64,000 nucleotides of DNA from Paludibacteraceae bacterium (GCA_017517845.1 JAFWXW010000009.1:81865-145864), one strand, 5' to 3'; numbered from the stretch's first letter, positions 17,924 to 27,175 are shown. The notes: a model not told the origin generated them from the sequence alone. Program-made: numbers and translations.

Positions 17924-17962
17924 TAACAATAATGGTGACCGCAAGGTCACCATTATTGTTAT
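17923..17962. terminator. Bidirectional terminator between queF and the aldehyde dehydrogenase
   Basis: A perfect 18-bp stem (17923-17940 with 17945-17962) is capped by a GCAA tetraloop. It fills exactly the gap between the two convergent stop codons. Confidence 0.88.
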
Positions 17963-19339
17963 CTATAGTAAGAACTTAATATACTTAAATAGTGAGTACG
18001 GCATGTAGCGGAAGGGAACGTCGAGCCATGTTGGGGTGTAAAGGACTGTGCGTTTGTGTGAAAAGGCTGTGAAACTATCTTTGCCGTGATAACAACCTAG
18101 TCCAGAATTTCCTACGCCTCCAAATGGTGAGTTTTCGTTTGCGATGTGCATAATGGTGTCGTTGAGACATGCACCACCAGAGGTACATTTTCTAATAGCT
18201 TCCCAACCATTTTTCTTTTCTCCGAAATAATAAAATGCTAATGGTTTTGGTCTTTTGTTTACGAGCTCTAACGCTTCTTTTTTGTCTTCAAATTCTATGA
18301 TAGGAAGCACTGGACCAAAGATTTCATTATTCATCACTGGTGAATCTAGATTGGTAACTTTAAGAAGGGTAGGTTCTATAAATCTTTCCTGTTCGTCAGT
18401 TTTGCCGCCTAGAAGAATTTCTCCATCTTTTAAATACGAAGACACTCTATTGAATTCTTTAGTATTTATCATTCGCACGTAGTGGCTGCTATTTTGCACA
18501 TTTTCGCCGTGCATTTTGGTTAAGTTTGTTTTAAAGCGTTTCACAAACTCTTCTGTAAGACTTTTGTGTATTAAAACATAGTCTGGAGCAATGCAAGTTT
18601 GACCAGAATTTAATGTTTTGCCCCAAGAAATGCGGCGCGCGGCTAGTTCTATATCTGCTGTTTCGTCTATAATGCAAGGACTCTTTCCACCAAGCTCCAA
18701 CACCACAGGAGTAAGGTATTTAGCTGCAGCAGTCATCACGGTTCTGCCAAGTGAAGGGCTTCCTGTAAAGAATATCGTATCAAATTTTAAATCGAGTAAT
18801 TGACTATTTACTTCACGATTTCCTTGCACCACTGCAATGTATGATTCATCAAATGTTTCTTTAATCATTTTCTCTAGCACAGTAGAAACATTTTCTACGT
18901 ATGGAGAAGGTTTCAAGATTGCAGTGCAACCAGCAGAAATGGCACCAACTAGTGGATTTAATAGTAGTTGAACAGGGTAATTCCATGGTGCTATAATTAA
19001 ACTATTTCCTAGTGGTTCTTGTACCAAATATGTACTAGATGGGAAGAGCTTAAGTGGAGTATTTACATATCTTTTTTTACTCCATGAACTAACATGTTTA
19101 ATGTGTTTTTTTATTTCACCTAGGACTATGCTTATTTCTGTTAGGAATGCCTCTTCGTATGATTTATGTAGGTCTTGATAAAGTGCTTCACATAGTGGTT
19201 TTTCCCATTTTATCAATGCAGCATAAAGTTTTTTAAGCATTGCTTTGCGAAACTTTATATCGTATGTAGCACGTGTAGCGAAGAATTCTTGTTGGGAAGT
19301 GTGAATGCGGATTATTTCCGCATGTGGGGTATTGTTCAT
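17963..19339 (-). CDS. NAD(P)-dependent aldehyde dehydrogenase, ALDH3-like
   Basis: The 458-residue length and lack of the long N-terminus point to the class 3/fatty-aldehyde type. APWNYP (about 117-122) and the FFTGSPSLGR glycine motif (190-199) form the dinucleotide site. Glu215 lies in LELGGKSP and the nucleophile Cys249 in NSGQTCIAPDY. The C-terminus has PFGGVGNSGLG, then a hydrophobic stretch that may associate with membrane. It oxidises aldehydes to acids, but the natural substrate is not evident. The gene is alone on its strand, separated from trxB by a hairpin repeat. Confidence 0.9.
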   Translation of the reverse strand: MNNTPHAEIIRIHTSQQEFFATRATYDIKFRKAMLKKLYAALIKWEKPLCEALYQDLHKSYEEAFLTEISIVLGEIKKHIKHVSSWSKKRYVNTPLKLFPSSTYLVQEPLGNSLIIAPWNYPVQLLLNPLVGAISAGCTAILKPSPYVENVSTVLEKMIKETFDESYIAVVQGNREVNSQLLDLKFDTIFFTGSPSLGRTVMTAAAKYLTPVVLELGGKSPCIIDETADIELAARRISWGKTLNSGQTCIAPDYVLIHKSLTEEFVKRFKTNLTKMHGENVQNSSHYVRMINTKEFNRVSSYLKDGEILLGGKTDEQERFIEPTLLKVTNLDSPVMNNEIFGPVLPIIEFEDKKEALELVNKRPKPLAFYYFGEKKNGWEAIRKCTSGGACLNDTIMHIANENSPFGGVGNSGLGCYHGKDSFTAFSHKRTVLYTPTWLDVPFRYMPYSLFKYIKFLL

Positions 19340-19367
19340 TGTTCTTAGATTGATTGGTTTTATATAA

Positions 19368-19418
19368 GAATTAGTTTAAAGGAGTGAACAACGAAGAAGT
19401 CACCCTTTAAACTAATTC
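19368..19418. repeat. 51-base inverted repeat, possibly an internally deleted R2 element
   Basis: GAATTAGTTTAAAGG and CCTTTAAACTAATTC are perfect 15-base inverted ends, with an inner GTGA/TCAC pair. The TTTAAAGG...GTGA ends resemble R2 copies at 44177 and 50255. It sits between trxB and the aldehyde dehydrogenase and may also terminate trxB transcription, though it has no T tract. Confidence 0.6.
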
Positions 19419-19421
19419 GAC

Positions 19422-20363
19422 TTACTTAAGTCCTTGGTGTAGCAAATATCTTTCCGCCTCAATAGCAGCTTTACAACCACTGCCAGCAGAGGTAATAGCT
19501 TGACGATAAATAGGGTCTGCAACGTCGCCTGCTGCGTAAACACCTTCTACACTTGTTTGAGCAGAATTGTTTTTGGTTACGATATAACCTTGTTCGTCTG
19601 TTTCTATATAGTCTGCAAAAACTTTTGAGTTTGGCTGGTGACCAATAGCAAGGAAGAAACCGTCTATGTCTATGTGTACGTTTTCTTCATTTTCTTCACC
19701 TTTGTTTTTAACTAGGTCTGCACCATCTAGGTCAAATTTGCCAGTTAAACCAAGGGTTTGGTGTTTGAATAGTACAGTGATGTTTTCTTTGTTAAGTACT
19801 CTTTCTTGCATTACTTGAGATGCACGAAGCACATCACGACGAACTATTAAATATACTTGCTTACATAGGGTAGAAAGGTAAAGTGCTTCTTCACAAGCTG
19901 TGTCGCCACCGCCTACAACTGCTACAGTTTTCTTTCTGTAGAAGAATCCGTCACATGTGGCACAAGCAGATACGCCAGCACCGCGTAGTCTTGCTTCGTC
20001 TGGAAGACCTAGATATTTGGCAGAAGCACCTGTGGCAATAATTACTGTGTGTGCTTCTAATGTAGTTTCTCCGTCTATAACAACCTTTTTAGGAGAACAA
20101 GAAAAATCTACTTCTGTTGCAATACCTGTACGAATTTCTGTTCCGAAACGTAGTGCTTGTTTTCTAATGTCTTCCATCATTTCTACACCAGAAGTGCCTT
20201 CTGGATAGCCAGGGAAGTTTTCTATATCTGTTGTTGTGGTTAATTGGCCACCAGGCAGAATCCCTTCATAAACAATAGGGTTTAAACCTGCTCTAGAGGC
20301 ATAAATAGCAGCTGTTAGTCCAGCAGGACCAGATCCTAAAATTAGACATTTAATTATACTCAT
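19422..20363 (-). CDS. trxB: Thioredoxin reductase
   Basis: TrxB passes electrons from NADPH through FAD to thioredoxin. The 313 residues have the FAD motif GSGPAG (10-15), the redox pair Cys134/Cys137 in ACATCDGF, the NADPH motif VGGGDTACEEA and a C-terminal FAD site AAGDVAD. It is the standard low-molecular-weight form. It is the last gene of a five-gene run beginning at pyrB, 6 bases after the LolA-like gene. Confidence 0.95.
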   Translation of the reverse strand: MSIIKCLILGSGPAGLTAAIYASRAGLNPIVYEGILPGGQLTTTTDIENFPGYPEGTSGVEMMEDIRKQALRFGTEIRTGIATEVDFSCSPKKVVIDGETTLEAHTVIIATGASAKYLGLPDEARLRGAGVSACATCDGFFYRKKTVAVVGGGDTACEEALYLSTLCKQVYLIVRRDVLRASQVMQERVLNKENITVLFKHQTLGLTGKFDLDGADLVKNKGEENEENVHIDIDGFFLAIGHQPNSKVFADYIETDEQGYIVTKNNSAQTSVEGVYAAGDVADPIYRQAITSAGSGCKAAIEAERYLLHQGLK

Positions 20364-20369
20364 ATCGAT

Positions 20370-21014
20370 TTATCTTAAGTCTATAAGCATCGCTTTGGGA
20401 TATTTAGTTGTATCAAAATCCAATTCGTTAGGCTTATAGTTTAGGTTAGTTTTAAGCTTTGTAATGTTTATTGAACTAATCATACCATTTTTATTATGTG
20501 TGCTAACACCAACAGGTTCGTATGTTTTGGTATCAACAGAAATGGTAGATTTAAAGAAAGGGTCATTTTTATCTTCTGGATATAAACTTATGATGGCGAT
20601 TTCTCTACCATTTTCGTTTTTATATTCTGGAGCGGTAATGGTATATCCTTTTTTATAACTTCCCATAATAGAAGTAGGGTCTATGCCTTCTAACTCTTCT
20701 GTGGCAGGTGCACTAACAGTAATTTCATTGGCTTGTTTGTTATAAACATAAAGGTTTTTGCCATCAAATGTCATATTTGCAAGTGATGTTTCCAAAACAA
20801 ATCTCTTGCCTTGTGTTTTCAAACTGCCTTTAATGCTATTGGAAGTGCCACTTTGTGCATCTTCCAACTCTATTTTAAGTTGTAATTCTGTACCTGTAGA
20901 GTTTTTGTAGGTATTAGACATTTTGTCCAAAATTTCCACAGACTTAGTGTCTAACTGTGAAAAAGCAGAAGTGATAATTGATAAACAAATAAATAAACTA
21001 AATAATTTTTTCAT
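20370..21014 (-). CDS. LolA-like outer-membrane lipoprotein carrier
   Basis: The 214-residue protein starts with a cleavable signal peptide (cleavage after about residue 19, SAFS). The mature part is beta-rich with the pattern of LolA/LolB-type half barrels: an early SVEILDKMSNTYKN helix, alternating strands such as FVLETSLANMTFDGKNLYVY, and a late INITKLKTNLNY strand. LolA carries lipoproteins across the periplasm. The domain call comes from pattern and context, as this type is often found next to trxB in Bacteroidales. It lies 1 base from the flavin reductase gene and 6 from trxB. Confidence 0.7.
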   Translation of the reverse strand: MKKLFSLFICLSIITSAFSQLDTKSVEILDKMSNTYKNSTGTELQLKIELEDAQSGTSNSIKGSLKTQGKRFVLETSLANMTFDGKNLYVYNKQANEITVSAPATEELEGIDPTSIMGSYKKGYTITAPEYKNENGREIAIISLYPEDKNDPFFKSTISVDTKTYEPVGVSTHNKNGMISSINITKLKTNLNYKPNELDFDTTKYPKAMLIDLR

Positions 21015-21015
21015 T

Positions 21016-21585
21016 TTATTTCTTTTTTTGAACCGACCAACCGAATTTTCCTATTTTTCGGCCTAAACCATAATATTGACCATGACTATAGGCCAAAAGT
21101 TTAGCAGCTTCTAAGTCGAATGCATCAGTTTCTGGGTTTATATATTTGTCATCTGCCTGAATATTAACCACTTTGGCAATAAACATATCATGTGTACCCA
21201 ATTCTTTAATCTCTACAACTTCACATTCTATGTTTAGTGGAGATTCTTCTATGATAGGGGCATTAACGCATTGGGCTTTCTTTGGTGTAAGTTTCATCTC
21301 TGAGAACTTATTATAATCTTTCCCGCTTCTTACTCCACACCAATCTGTTGCAAAAGCCATATCTTCTGTAGTAAGATTGAGTACGAAGCATCCGCTACGT
21401 TTGATAATATCGTATGAATGACGTGATTTTCTCACAGAAATATAGCACATAGCAGGATCTGAACATATAGTTCCTGTCCAACTTACAGTTAATACATTAT
21501 ATTCGGCTTCGTTTTCTCCACAACTTACCATTAGTGCTGGAAGAGGGTAGATAAGTGTGCCTGGTTTCCATTGTACTTTACCCAT
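21016..21585 (-). CDS. Flavin reductase-like FMN-binding protein
   Basis: The 189 residues match the split-barrel flavin reductase family: an N-terminal strand (PLPALMVSCG), VLTVSWTGTICSDPAMCYISVRKS (about 31-54) typical of the FMN-binding part, and SPLNIECEVVEIKELGTHDMFIAKV later. Such proteins reduce or bind FMN using NAD(P)H, and several act as electron carriers. It is in a tight unit: 6 bases after pyrI and 1 base before the LolA-like gene. The partner is not evident. Confidence 0.8.
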   Translation of the reverse strand: MGKVQWKPGTLIYPLPALMVSCGENEAEYNVLTVSWTGTICSDPAMCYISVRKSRHSYDIIKRSGCFVLNLTTEDMAFATDWCGVRSGKDYNKFSEMKLTPKKAQCVNAPIIEESPLNIECEVVEIKELGTHDMFIAKVVNIQADDKYINPETDAFDLEAAKLLAYSHGQYYGLGRKIGKFGWSVQKKK

Positions 21586-21591
21586 GTCTGT

Positions 21592-22044
21592 TTATTTTAA
21601 AATAAAGTCTTCTGCTTTAATATATCTTTCGCAATAATGGCATTTTACAGTGCGGTCTTCTTTGTTCACTACGTGAAAATGTGTGGTAACATTTTGCTTG
21701 TTTGTGATGCACATAGGGTTTACGCAATGTAGAACATCATATACTTCATCTGGCATTTCGCATATTTTTTTCTCTACCACTTGATAGTCTTTGATAATGT
21801 TGATGCGAGCATGTGGAGCTATTAATGCAATTTTATTAAATTCTTGTGGATCTATATATCTACCAGAGATTTTAATTACACCTTTTTTGCCTAACTTACT
21901 ACTATCTAGGTTGTTGCCAATAGTTATTTGGTCTGTCATTGTATCTAGATGTAGTATGTTTACTATTTGAAATAACTTGTCGGCTGGAATATGGTCTATA
22001 ACAGTGCCATTTTCTAGTGCTCGTACTACTAATTCTTTTTTCAT
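21592..22044 (-). CDS. pyrI: Aspartate carbamoyltransferase regulatory chain
   Basis: PyrI binds nucleotide effectors and assembles with PyrB into the ATCase holoenzyme. The 150 residues include the allosteric domain (about 1-98, with GTVIDHIPADKL at 13-24) and the zinc domain with four Cys: CVNPMCITN (two) and CHYC (two, about 135-138). All four ligands are present. It lies 55 bases downstream of pyrB, with a short inverted repeat in the gap. Confidence 0.95.
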   Translation of the reverse strand: MKKELVVRALENGTVIDHIPADKLFQIVNILHLDTMTDQITIGNNLDSSKLGKKGVIKISGRYIDPQEFNKIALIAPHARINIIKDYQVVEKKICEMPDEVYDVLHCVNPMCITNKQNVTTHFHVVNKEDRTVKCHYCERYIKAEDFILK

Positions 22045-22073
22045 AAACTTGGTAAATTTGAATTTTTATGAGA

Positions 22074-22109
22074 ACTTATTTAAGGATTATGAGGAGTTTT
22101 TAAATAAGT
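22074..22109. other. Inverted repeat between pyrB and pyrI
   Basis: ACTTATTTAA and TTAAATAAGT (10 bp) with a 16-base loop overlap the pyrB stop. There is no T tract, so its role is unclear; it may stabilise the pyrB mRNA end. Confidence 0.4.
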
Positions 22110-23002
22110 CCGAGTATATCGCATATAACAGCTTGACGTGCATACACCCCATTGCGAGCTTGCTCAAAATAATAAGCCTTAGGATTATCATCTACATCTT
22201 CTGAAATCTCGTTTACACGAGGAAGTGGGTGAAGAATTTTTAGGTTATCTTTACTTCCGTCGAGCATGGCATTGTGTAGGGTATAAGTGTTTTTCACTTT
22301 TTCATATTCTACTAGGTCTGTAAAGCGTTCTTGTTGTACACGAGTCATATACAGAATGTCTGTTTCTTTAAGAATATCATTCATATCCTCTATTTCTCTA
22401 AATGAGATTTTGTGTTTACGACAATAATCTATATATTGTTCAGGCATTCTTAATTCTTTGGGTGCTACGAAATTAAATTTAGGATTAAAAAATCTCATAG
22501 CCATTAAAAGAGAGTGAACTGTGCGACCATATTTTAAATCTCCCACCATGCTCAATGTCAAATCTTCTAGTTTACCTTGTGTCTTTTTTATAGAGTAAAG
22601 GTCTAGCATGGTTTGGGTAGGGTGTTGGTTTGCTCCGTCTCCCGCATTAATTACAGGAACAGATGCTACTTCTGATGCCAATCTAGCAGCACCTTCTACA
22701 GGGTGTCGCATAATGATTAGATCTACATAGTTACTAACCATTTTTATGGTGTCTTTAAGGGTTTCTCCCTTTGATGAACTAGATGTAGCTGCGTCTGAAA
22801 AACCTATAACTCTACCGCCAAGTCTGTTTACTGCTGTTTCAAAACTTAGGCGTGTGCGTGTAGATGGCTCAAAAAATAGCGTTGCTACTAGTTTACCATC
22901 TAGAAGTTTGTTATTAGGGTTTTGTTCAAATTTTTCTGCTAAATCTAATATGCGTAAGATATATTCCTTACTACAATCTGATATAGATACTAGACTTTTC
23001 AT
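22100..23002 (-). CDS. pyrB: Aspartate carbamoyltransferase catalytic chain
   Basis: PyrB condenses carbamoyl phosphate and aspartate in pyrimidine synthesis. The 300 residues show the carbamoyl-phosphate loop FFEPSTRTR (43-51), the mobile SSSKGE loop (about 78-83), RHPVEGAA, the aspartate-binding HPLPRVNEI near 262, and a normal C-terminus. It heads the run pyrB-pyrI-flavin reductase-lolA-like-trxB. The upstream gap is filled by heptamer arrays, and I see no clear pyrimidine attenuator. Confidence 0.96.
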   Translation of the reverse strand: MKSLVSISDCSKEYILRILDLAEKFEQNPNNKLLDGKLVATLFFEPSTRTRLSFETAVNRLGGRVIGFSDAATSSSSKGETLKDTIKMVSNYVDLIIMRHPVEGAARLASEVASVPVINAGDGANQHPTQTMLDLYSIKKTQGKLEDLTLSMVGDLKYGRTVHSLLMAMRFFNPKFNFVAPKELRMPEQYIDYCRKHKISFREIEDMNDILKETDILYMTRVQQERFTDLVEYEKVKNTYTLHNAMLDGSKDNLKILHPLPRVNEISEDVDDNPKAYYFEQARNGVYARQAVICDILGLI

Positions 23003-23021
23003 TTTTAATAGGAATTAAAAA

Positions 23022-23107
23022 TAGTTAGGAGTTAGGAGTTAGGAATTAGGAGTTCAATATAATTCCTAATTATTCACTGACGTTCATCAGTACGTCCTCA
23101 TTCCTAA
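23022..23107. repeat. Heptamer arrays, forward then inverted
   Basis: Four forward units (23022-23053) face TTCCTAA units at about 23062-23072 and 23098-23107. Between the inverted units is a small GACGT...ACGTC hairpin. The block lies between the DUF1015 gene end and the pyrB start. Confidence 0.82.
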
Positions 23108-23112
23108 TTGTT

Positions 23113-24354
23113 TTATACAAGTTTGTGAATTACTAGACCTGAGCGAAGTTTTGGTTCAAACCAGGTGGTTTTTGGAGGCATGATGTTGACTGTATCTGCA
23201 ATGTCGATAAGTTGTTTCATTGAAACAGGATATAGAGCAAGAGCAACTTTCATTTCACCACTATCAACACGTTTTTTAAGTTCGCCAAGACCACGGATAC
23301 CACCAACGAAGTCGATACGTTTGTCGCTTCTTAAGTCCTTAATGCCTAAGATTTCGTCTAGGATTAGGTTTGAAGAGATTGTTACGTCTAGTACGCCGAT
23401 AGGGTCGTTGTCGTTGTATGTGCCTTCTTTTGCTGTTAAAGAATACCATTTACCGCTTAGGTAAAGTGAGAAATTGTGAAGTGCGTTTGGTTTGTAGATT
23501 TCTTCACCCATTTCTTTAACGTCGAAGTTTGCTTCTAGTGCTTTTAGGAATTCTTCGTCAGAAAGTCCGTTTAAGTCTTTCACTACGCGGTTGTAGTCTA
23601 TAATGTTTAGTTGGTTGTCTGGGAAACAAACTGCTAGGAAGTAGTTGTATTCTTCGTCGCCAACGTGATTTGGGTTTTGTTTGCGTTTTTCGTCGCCTAC
23701 TAGAGCTGCAGCTGCACTACGGTGGTGACCGTCTGCGATATACATTGCTGGGAACTCAGCGAATATTTCTGTGATGCGAGCAATGGTAGCAGCGTCGTCG
23801 ATTACCCAGAAGTGGTGACCGAAACCGTCAGGTGCTACGAAGTCGTATTCTGGTTCGCCTGCTACAACTTTTGATACGATAGCATCTAGTTCGTCTTGGT
23901 GTGGGAATGCGAAGAATACAGGTTCGATGTTTGCATTGTTTACACGAACGTGTTTCATACGGTCTTCTTCTTTGTCTCTACGAGTTAATTCGTGTTTTTT
24001 GATTTTGCCTGTCATGTAGTCTTCTACTGCTGCACAAACTACTAGACCATATTGGGTTCTGCCATTCATGGTTTGTGCATAAACGTAGTATTTGTCTTCT
24101 GCGTCCTGTACCAACCAACCATTGTCTTGGAATTTTTGGAAGTTTTCTGCTGCTTTTGCATAAACTCTTTCGTCGTGTTCGTCTGTTCCTACGGGGAAGT
24201 CGATTTCTGGTTTAATGATATGGTAAAGAGATTTTTCGTTACCTTCTGCTTCTGCACGTGCTTCTTCTGAGTTTAATACGTCGTATGGACGTGATGCTAC
24301 TTGTTCTACAAGTTCTTTTGGTGGGCGAATACCCTTAAATGGTTTTACTATCAT
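23113..24354 (-). CDS. DUF1015 family protein
   Basis: I use the ATG at 24354 (MIVKPFKGIRPP), which aligns with the family N-terminus, rather than a start 21 codons upstream. The 413 residues contain the DUF1015 hallmarks: KPFKGIRP at the start, ASRPYDV, a central IADGHHRSAAA motif and ADTVNIMPPKTTWFEPKLRSG near the C-terminus. The conserved His/Asp cluster suggests an enzyme, possibly a kinase or hydrolase, but none is established. In many Bacteroidales DUF1015 is near serine biosynthesis genes; here it is not. It has no close same-strand neighbour. Confidence 0.85.
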   Translation of the reverse strand: MIVKPFKGIRPPKELVEQVASRPYDVLNSEEARAEAEGNEKSLYHIIKPEIDFPVGTDEHDERVYAKAAENFQKFQDNGWLVQDAEDKYYVYAQTMNGRTQYGLVVCAAVEDYMTGKIKKHELTRRDKEEDRMKHVRVNNANIEPVFFAFPHQDELDAIVSKVVAGEPEYDFVAPDGFGHHFWVIDDAATIARITEIFAEFPAMYIADGHHRSAAAALVGDEKRKQNPNHVGDEEYNYFLAVCFPDNQLNIIDYNRVVKDLNGLSDEEFLKALEANFDVKEMGEEIYKPNALHNFSLYLSGKWYSLTAKEGTYNDNDPIGVLDVTISSNLILDEILGIKDLRSDKRIDFVGGIRGLGELKKRVDSGEMKVALALYPVSMKQLIDIADTVNIMPPKTTWFEPKLRSGLVIHKLV

Positions 24355-24433
24355 GATATTATAATTTAGTTGTTTGTTGTTTCTATTTAAAATCGTTGTT
24401 GTAATAATAATTTTCACTTCGCGCTCTTCACGG

Positions 24434-24517
24434 GATTTTACTCATTATTGACTACAAAAGCTAAACTCACTTCGTTCAGACAACGCTTTTGCTTAACGTC
24501 AATAATTTCTTAAAATC
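24434..24517. other. 84-base imperfect hairpin in the DUF1015-mnmD gap
   Basis: Three nested complementary blocks line up: GATTTTA/TAAAATC, ATTATTGAC/GTCAATAAT and CAAAAGC/GCTTTTG, with a 23-base apical loop. It has no ORF and no T tract. It differs from R2-R4 and could be another repeat family or a small RNA. Confidence 0.55.
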
Positions 24518-24560
24518 TATTTCCGCTCATCGCGAGGCGTTCAAATTTATTATTTCAACA

Positions 24561-24592
24561 AACTCCTAACTCCTCACTCCTCACTCCTAACT
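24561..24592 (-). repeat. Heptamer array, inverted, about 4 units
   Basis: CTCCTAA/CTCCTCA units that encode the last residues (AVRSEE) and the TGA stop of mnmD on the minus strand. Confidence 0.9.
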
Positions 24593-25227
24593 GCTGAAAG
24601 CTTTTCGCGTTTGCCTGGAGGACCTGGTAGGCGGTGTACGGTGAAACCTGCGGCTTGCAAGTTTCGGCGAACATATCCTTTGGCACAATAAGTGGTAAGG
24701 ATAGCTCCTGCGTTGCAATGCGAAAAAATCTTTTCAAATATTCCCAAAGACCAAAGTTCTGGTTGTTTTTCGGGTGAAAATGCGTCGTAATACACCACGT
24801 CAAACTTGTAATCCTTTAGGTCTAAAGAGCAAAAATCGCTCTGAATTTTTACAATCTCAAAGTTACTGCAAATTTTTGAATTTTCGCCCCATTTTGCCTC
24901 ATGAAGTTTCAACAAAATGTCTTTTTTTTCTGGGCAAAGAATTTCAGCGTAGTTTAAACTCTTTACTTGCTCTGTATTAATGGGGTAGAGCTCCACTGTG
25001 TGGTAGTAAATTTTCTTGTTTGTTTTCTCTGCTTCGAGCAATGTGAGAAGAGCATTTAGACCAGTTCCAAACCCCATTTCAAGTATGTGAATTTCATCTT
25101 TTGAGCATTCATTTAGCCCATCTTTTATGAAAATATGCATACTTTCCTGTATCGCCCCATGTGTGGAATGATAATATTCCCCAATCTTCTCATTATATAA
25201 AGTAGTAGAACCGTCTTCTGTGATCAT
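24574..25227 (-). CDS. mnmD: tRNA (5-methylaminomethyl-2-thiouridine)-methyltransferase, MnmD/MnmC1-like
   Basis: I use the ATG at 25227 (MITEDGSTTLYN), giving 217 residues. The family signature is complete: GAIQESMHIFI near residues 24-34, the SAM motif LEMGFGTGLNALL, then YYDAFSPEKQPELW and LTTYCAKGYVRRNLQAAGF near the end, followed by PGPPGKR. The stand-alone enzyme methylates nm5s2U34 in tRNA wobble positions, without the FAD domain of MnmC. The C-terminal tail after GKREKLS comes from heptamer repeats, so a few native residues have probably been replaced. It is divergent from argS. Confidence 0.88.
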   Translation of the reverse strand: MITEDGSTTLYNEKIGEYYHSTHGAIQESMHIFIKDGLNECSKDEIHILEMGFGTGLNALLTLLEAEKTNKKIYYHTVELYPINTEQVKSLNYAEILCPEKKDILLKLHEAKWGENSKICSNFEIVKIQSDFCSLDLKDYKFDVVYYDAFSPEKQPELWSLGIFEKIFSHCNAGAILTTYCAKGYVRRNLQAAGFTVHRLPGPPGKREKLSAVRSEE

Positions 25228-25272
25228 GTTGATAAATCCTTTTAAAATCACAAAAATAAATAAAAATTTCAC

Positions 25273-25280
25273 TATCTTTG
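25273..25280 (+). promoter_or_regulatory. argS promoter -7 box (TATCTTTG)
   Basis: TATCTTTG fits TAnnTTTG, 20 bases before the argS ATG. This supports the 25301 start, because longer frames would begin upstream of the promoter. Confidence 0.65.
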
Positions 25281-25300
25281 CACGTTTTATAAAACTTATT

Positions 25301-27085
25301 ATGGAAAAAGATTTAATTTTATCTGTAAAAAATGCAGTACAGGCATTGTACGGGGCAGAAATTGGTGATGCGCAAGTAACTCTTCAAAAGACAAAGAAAG
25401 AGTTTGTTGGTGACTGGACATTAGTGTGCTTTCCACTGCTAAAAATTTCACGAAAAAATCCTGCTGTTACTGCAGAAGAAATAGGTGCATATTTAAAAGA
25501 AAATGATTCTAAAATCTCTGATTATAATGTAATCAATGGTTTCTTGAACCTTTCTATCAATGCAAATTCATGGGTGGACCTTTTGGAAAATATTTCTAAA
25601 GACGAGAATTTTGGCTTCAAACCTGTAACTGAAAATTCTCCACTTGTGATGATTGAATATTCTTCACCAAACACAAATAAACCACTTCACTTAGGCCACA
25701 TTAGAAACAACCTTTTAGGCTTTAGCCTTTCAGAAATTATGAAGGCAAATGGTTATAAAGTGGTGAAAACCAACATTGTAAACGACCGTGGTATTCACAT
25801 TTGCAAATCTATGCTTGCATGGCAAAAATTTGGCAATGGTGCTACTCCTGAGTCTATTGGTAAAAAAGGTGACCACTTGGTAGGCGACTATTACGTAGCG
25901 TTTGACAAGGCTTATAAGGCTGAGATTAAAGAACTTATGGCTGGTGGCATGGACGAAGAAGAGGCTAAAAAAGAAGCTCCACTTATGAAAGAAGCACAAG
26001 AAATGCTTCGTAAATGGGAGGCAGGCGACGCTGAGGTGCGCACTCTTTGGAAAACCATGAATGACTGGGTTTATGCTGGTTTTGACGAAACATACAAACG
26101 CCTAGGTGTAGATTTCGACAAGATTTATTATGAATCTGATACATATCTTGTAGGTAAAGAAAAAGTGCTTTCTGGACTTGAAAAAGGCTTGTTCTTCAAA
26201 AAAGAAGACGGCTCTGTGTGGGCTGATATGACAGACCAAGGTCTAGACCAAAAACTTCTGCTTCGTGCCGACGGTACTTCTGTGTATATGACTCAAGATA
26301 TAGGTACTGCTACACTTCGTTTTTCAGATTTCCCAATCGACAAAATGATTTATGTGGTAGGAAATGAGCAAAACTATCACTTCCAAGTGCTTTCTATTCT
26401 TCTAGACCGTCTTGGTATGGAGTGGGGTAAAGACCTAGTTCACTTCTCATACGGTATGGTTGAACTACCAGAAGGTAAAATGAAGAGTCGTGAAGGTACT
26501 GTAGTAGATGCCGACGACCTTGTTGACGAAATGGTGGGTACTGCTACCGAAATTTCTAAAGAACTTGGTAAACTTGATGGTCTTACAGGAGAAGAAATTT
26601 CTTCTATATGCGAAATGATTGGTCTTGGTGGTCTTAAATATTTTATCTTAAAAGTGGACCCTCGCAAAAACATGACCTTCAATCCAAAAGAGTCTATCGA
26701 CTTCAATGGCAACACTGGTTCTTTCATTCAATATACTCACGCTCGTATCTGCTCAGTGCTTCGTAAAGCTGCAGAACAAGGTATTTCTCTAGCTGAGTTA
26801 AACAAAGATATTGAACTTAAAGAAAAAGAAGTATCTCTAATTCAAGCACTTGCTGCATTCCCTGCAGTTGTGGCGCAAGCTGGTAAAGAATACAGTCCTT
26901 CTTTAATTGCCAACTATACATACGACCTAGTGAAAGAATACAACCAATTCTATCACGACTTCAGCATCCTAAAAGAAGAAAATGCAGACCTTAAAAATAT
27001 GCGTCTAGTGCTTTCTGCCAACGTTGCGAAAGTGATTAAGAGTGCGATGTCGTTGTTGGGAATACAAGTACCAACCAAAATGTAA
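25301..27085 (+). CDS. argS: Arginyl-tRNA synthetase
   Basis: A class I aminoacyl-tRNA synthetase. I choose ATG 25301 because of the promoter box at 25273 and family alignment, giving 594 residues. The ArgS N-terminal domain (Add-1) spans about 1-110. The HIGH box is HLGH (130-133) in SSPNTNKPLHLGH, and the KMSKS counterpart is GKMKSREGT. The C-terminal anticodon-binding DALR domain ends in LGIQVPTKM. A strong terminator follows. Function is secure. Confidence 0.96.
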   Translation: MEKDLILSVKNAVQALYGAEIGDAQVTLQKTKKEFVGDWTLVCFPLLKISRKNPAVTAEEIGAYLKENDSKISDYNVINGFLNLSINANSWVDLLENISKDENFGFKPVTENSPLVMIEYSSPNTNKPLHLGHIRNNLLGFSLSEIMKANGYKVVKTNIVNDRGIHICKSMLAWQKFGNGATPESIGKKGDHLVGDYYVAFDKAYKAEIKELMAGGMDEEEAKKEAPLMKEAQEMLRKWEAGDAEVRTLWKTMNDWVYAGFDETYKRLGVDFDKIYYESDTYLVGKEKVLSGLEKGLFFKKEDGSVWADMTDQGLDQKLLLRADGTSVYMTQDIGTATLRFSDFPIDKMIYVVGNEQNYHFQVLSILLDRLGMEWGKDLVHFSYGMVELPEGKMKSREGTVVDADDLVDEMVGTATEISKELGKLDGLTGEEISSICEMIGLGGLKYFILKVDPRKNMTFNPKESIDFNGNTGSFIQYTHARICSVLRKAAEQGISLAELNKDIELKEKEVSLIQALAAFPAVVAQAGKEYSPSLIANYTYDLVKEYNQFYHDFSILKEENADLKNMRLVLSANVAKVIKSAMSLLGIQVPTKM

Positions 27086-27104
27086 TTAGAATAAATATAT
27101 CGAT

Positions 27105-27140
27105 AAAAAAAGAATGATTCACCGAATCATTCTTTTTTTT
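27105..27140 (+). terminator. argS terminator
   Basis: The stem AAAAAAGAATGATTC pairs with GAATCATTC plus eight T, loop ACC. The A/T arms make it active on either strand. Confidence 0.9.
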
Positions 27141-27142
27141 AT

Positions 27143-27175
27143 AACTCCTAACTCCTAACTCCTAACTCCTAACTA
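27143..27175 (-). repeat. Heptamer array, inverted, 4 units
   Basis: Four perfect CTCCTAA units directly after the argS terminator, touching the stop codon of the HD gene. Confidence 0.9.
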
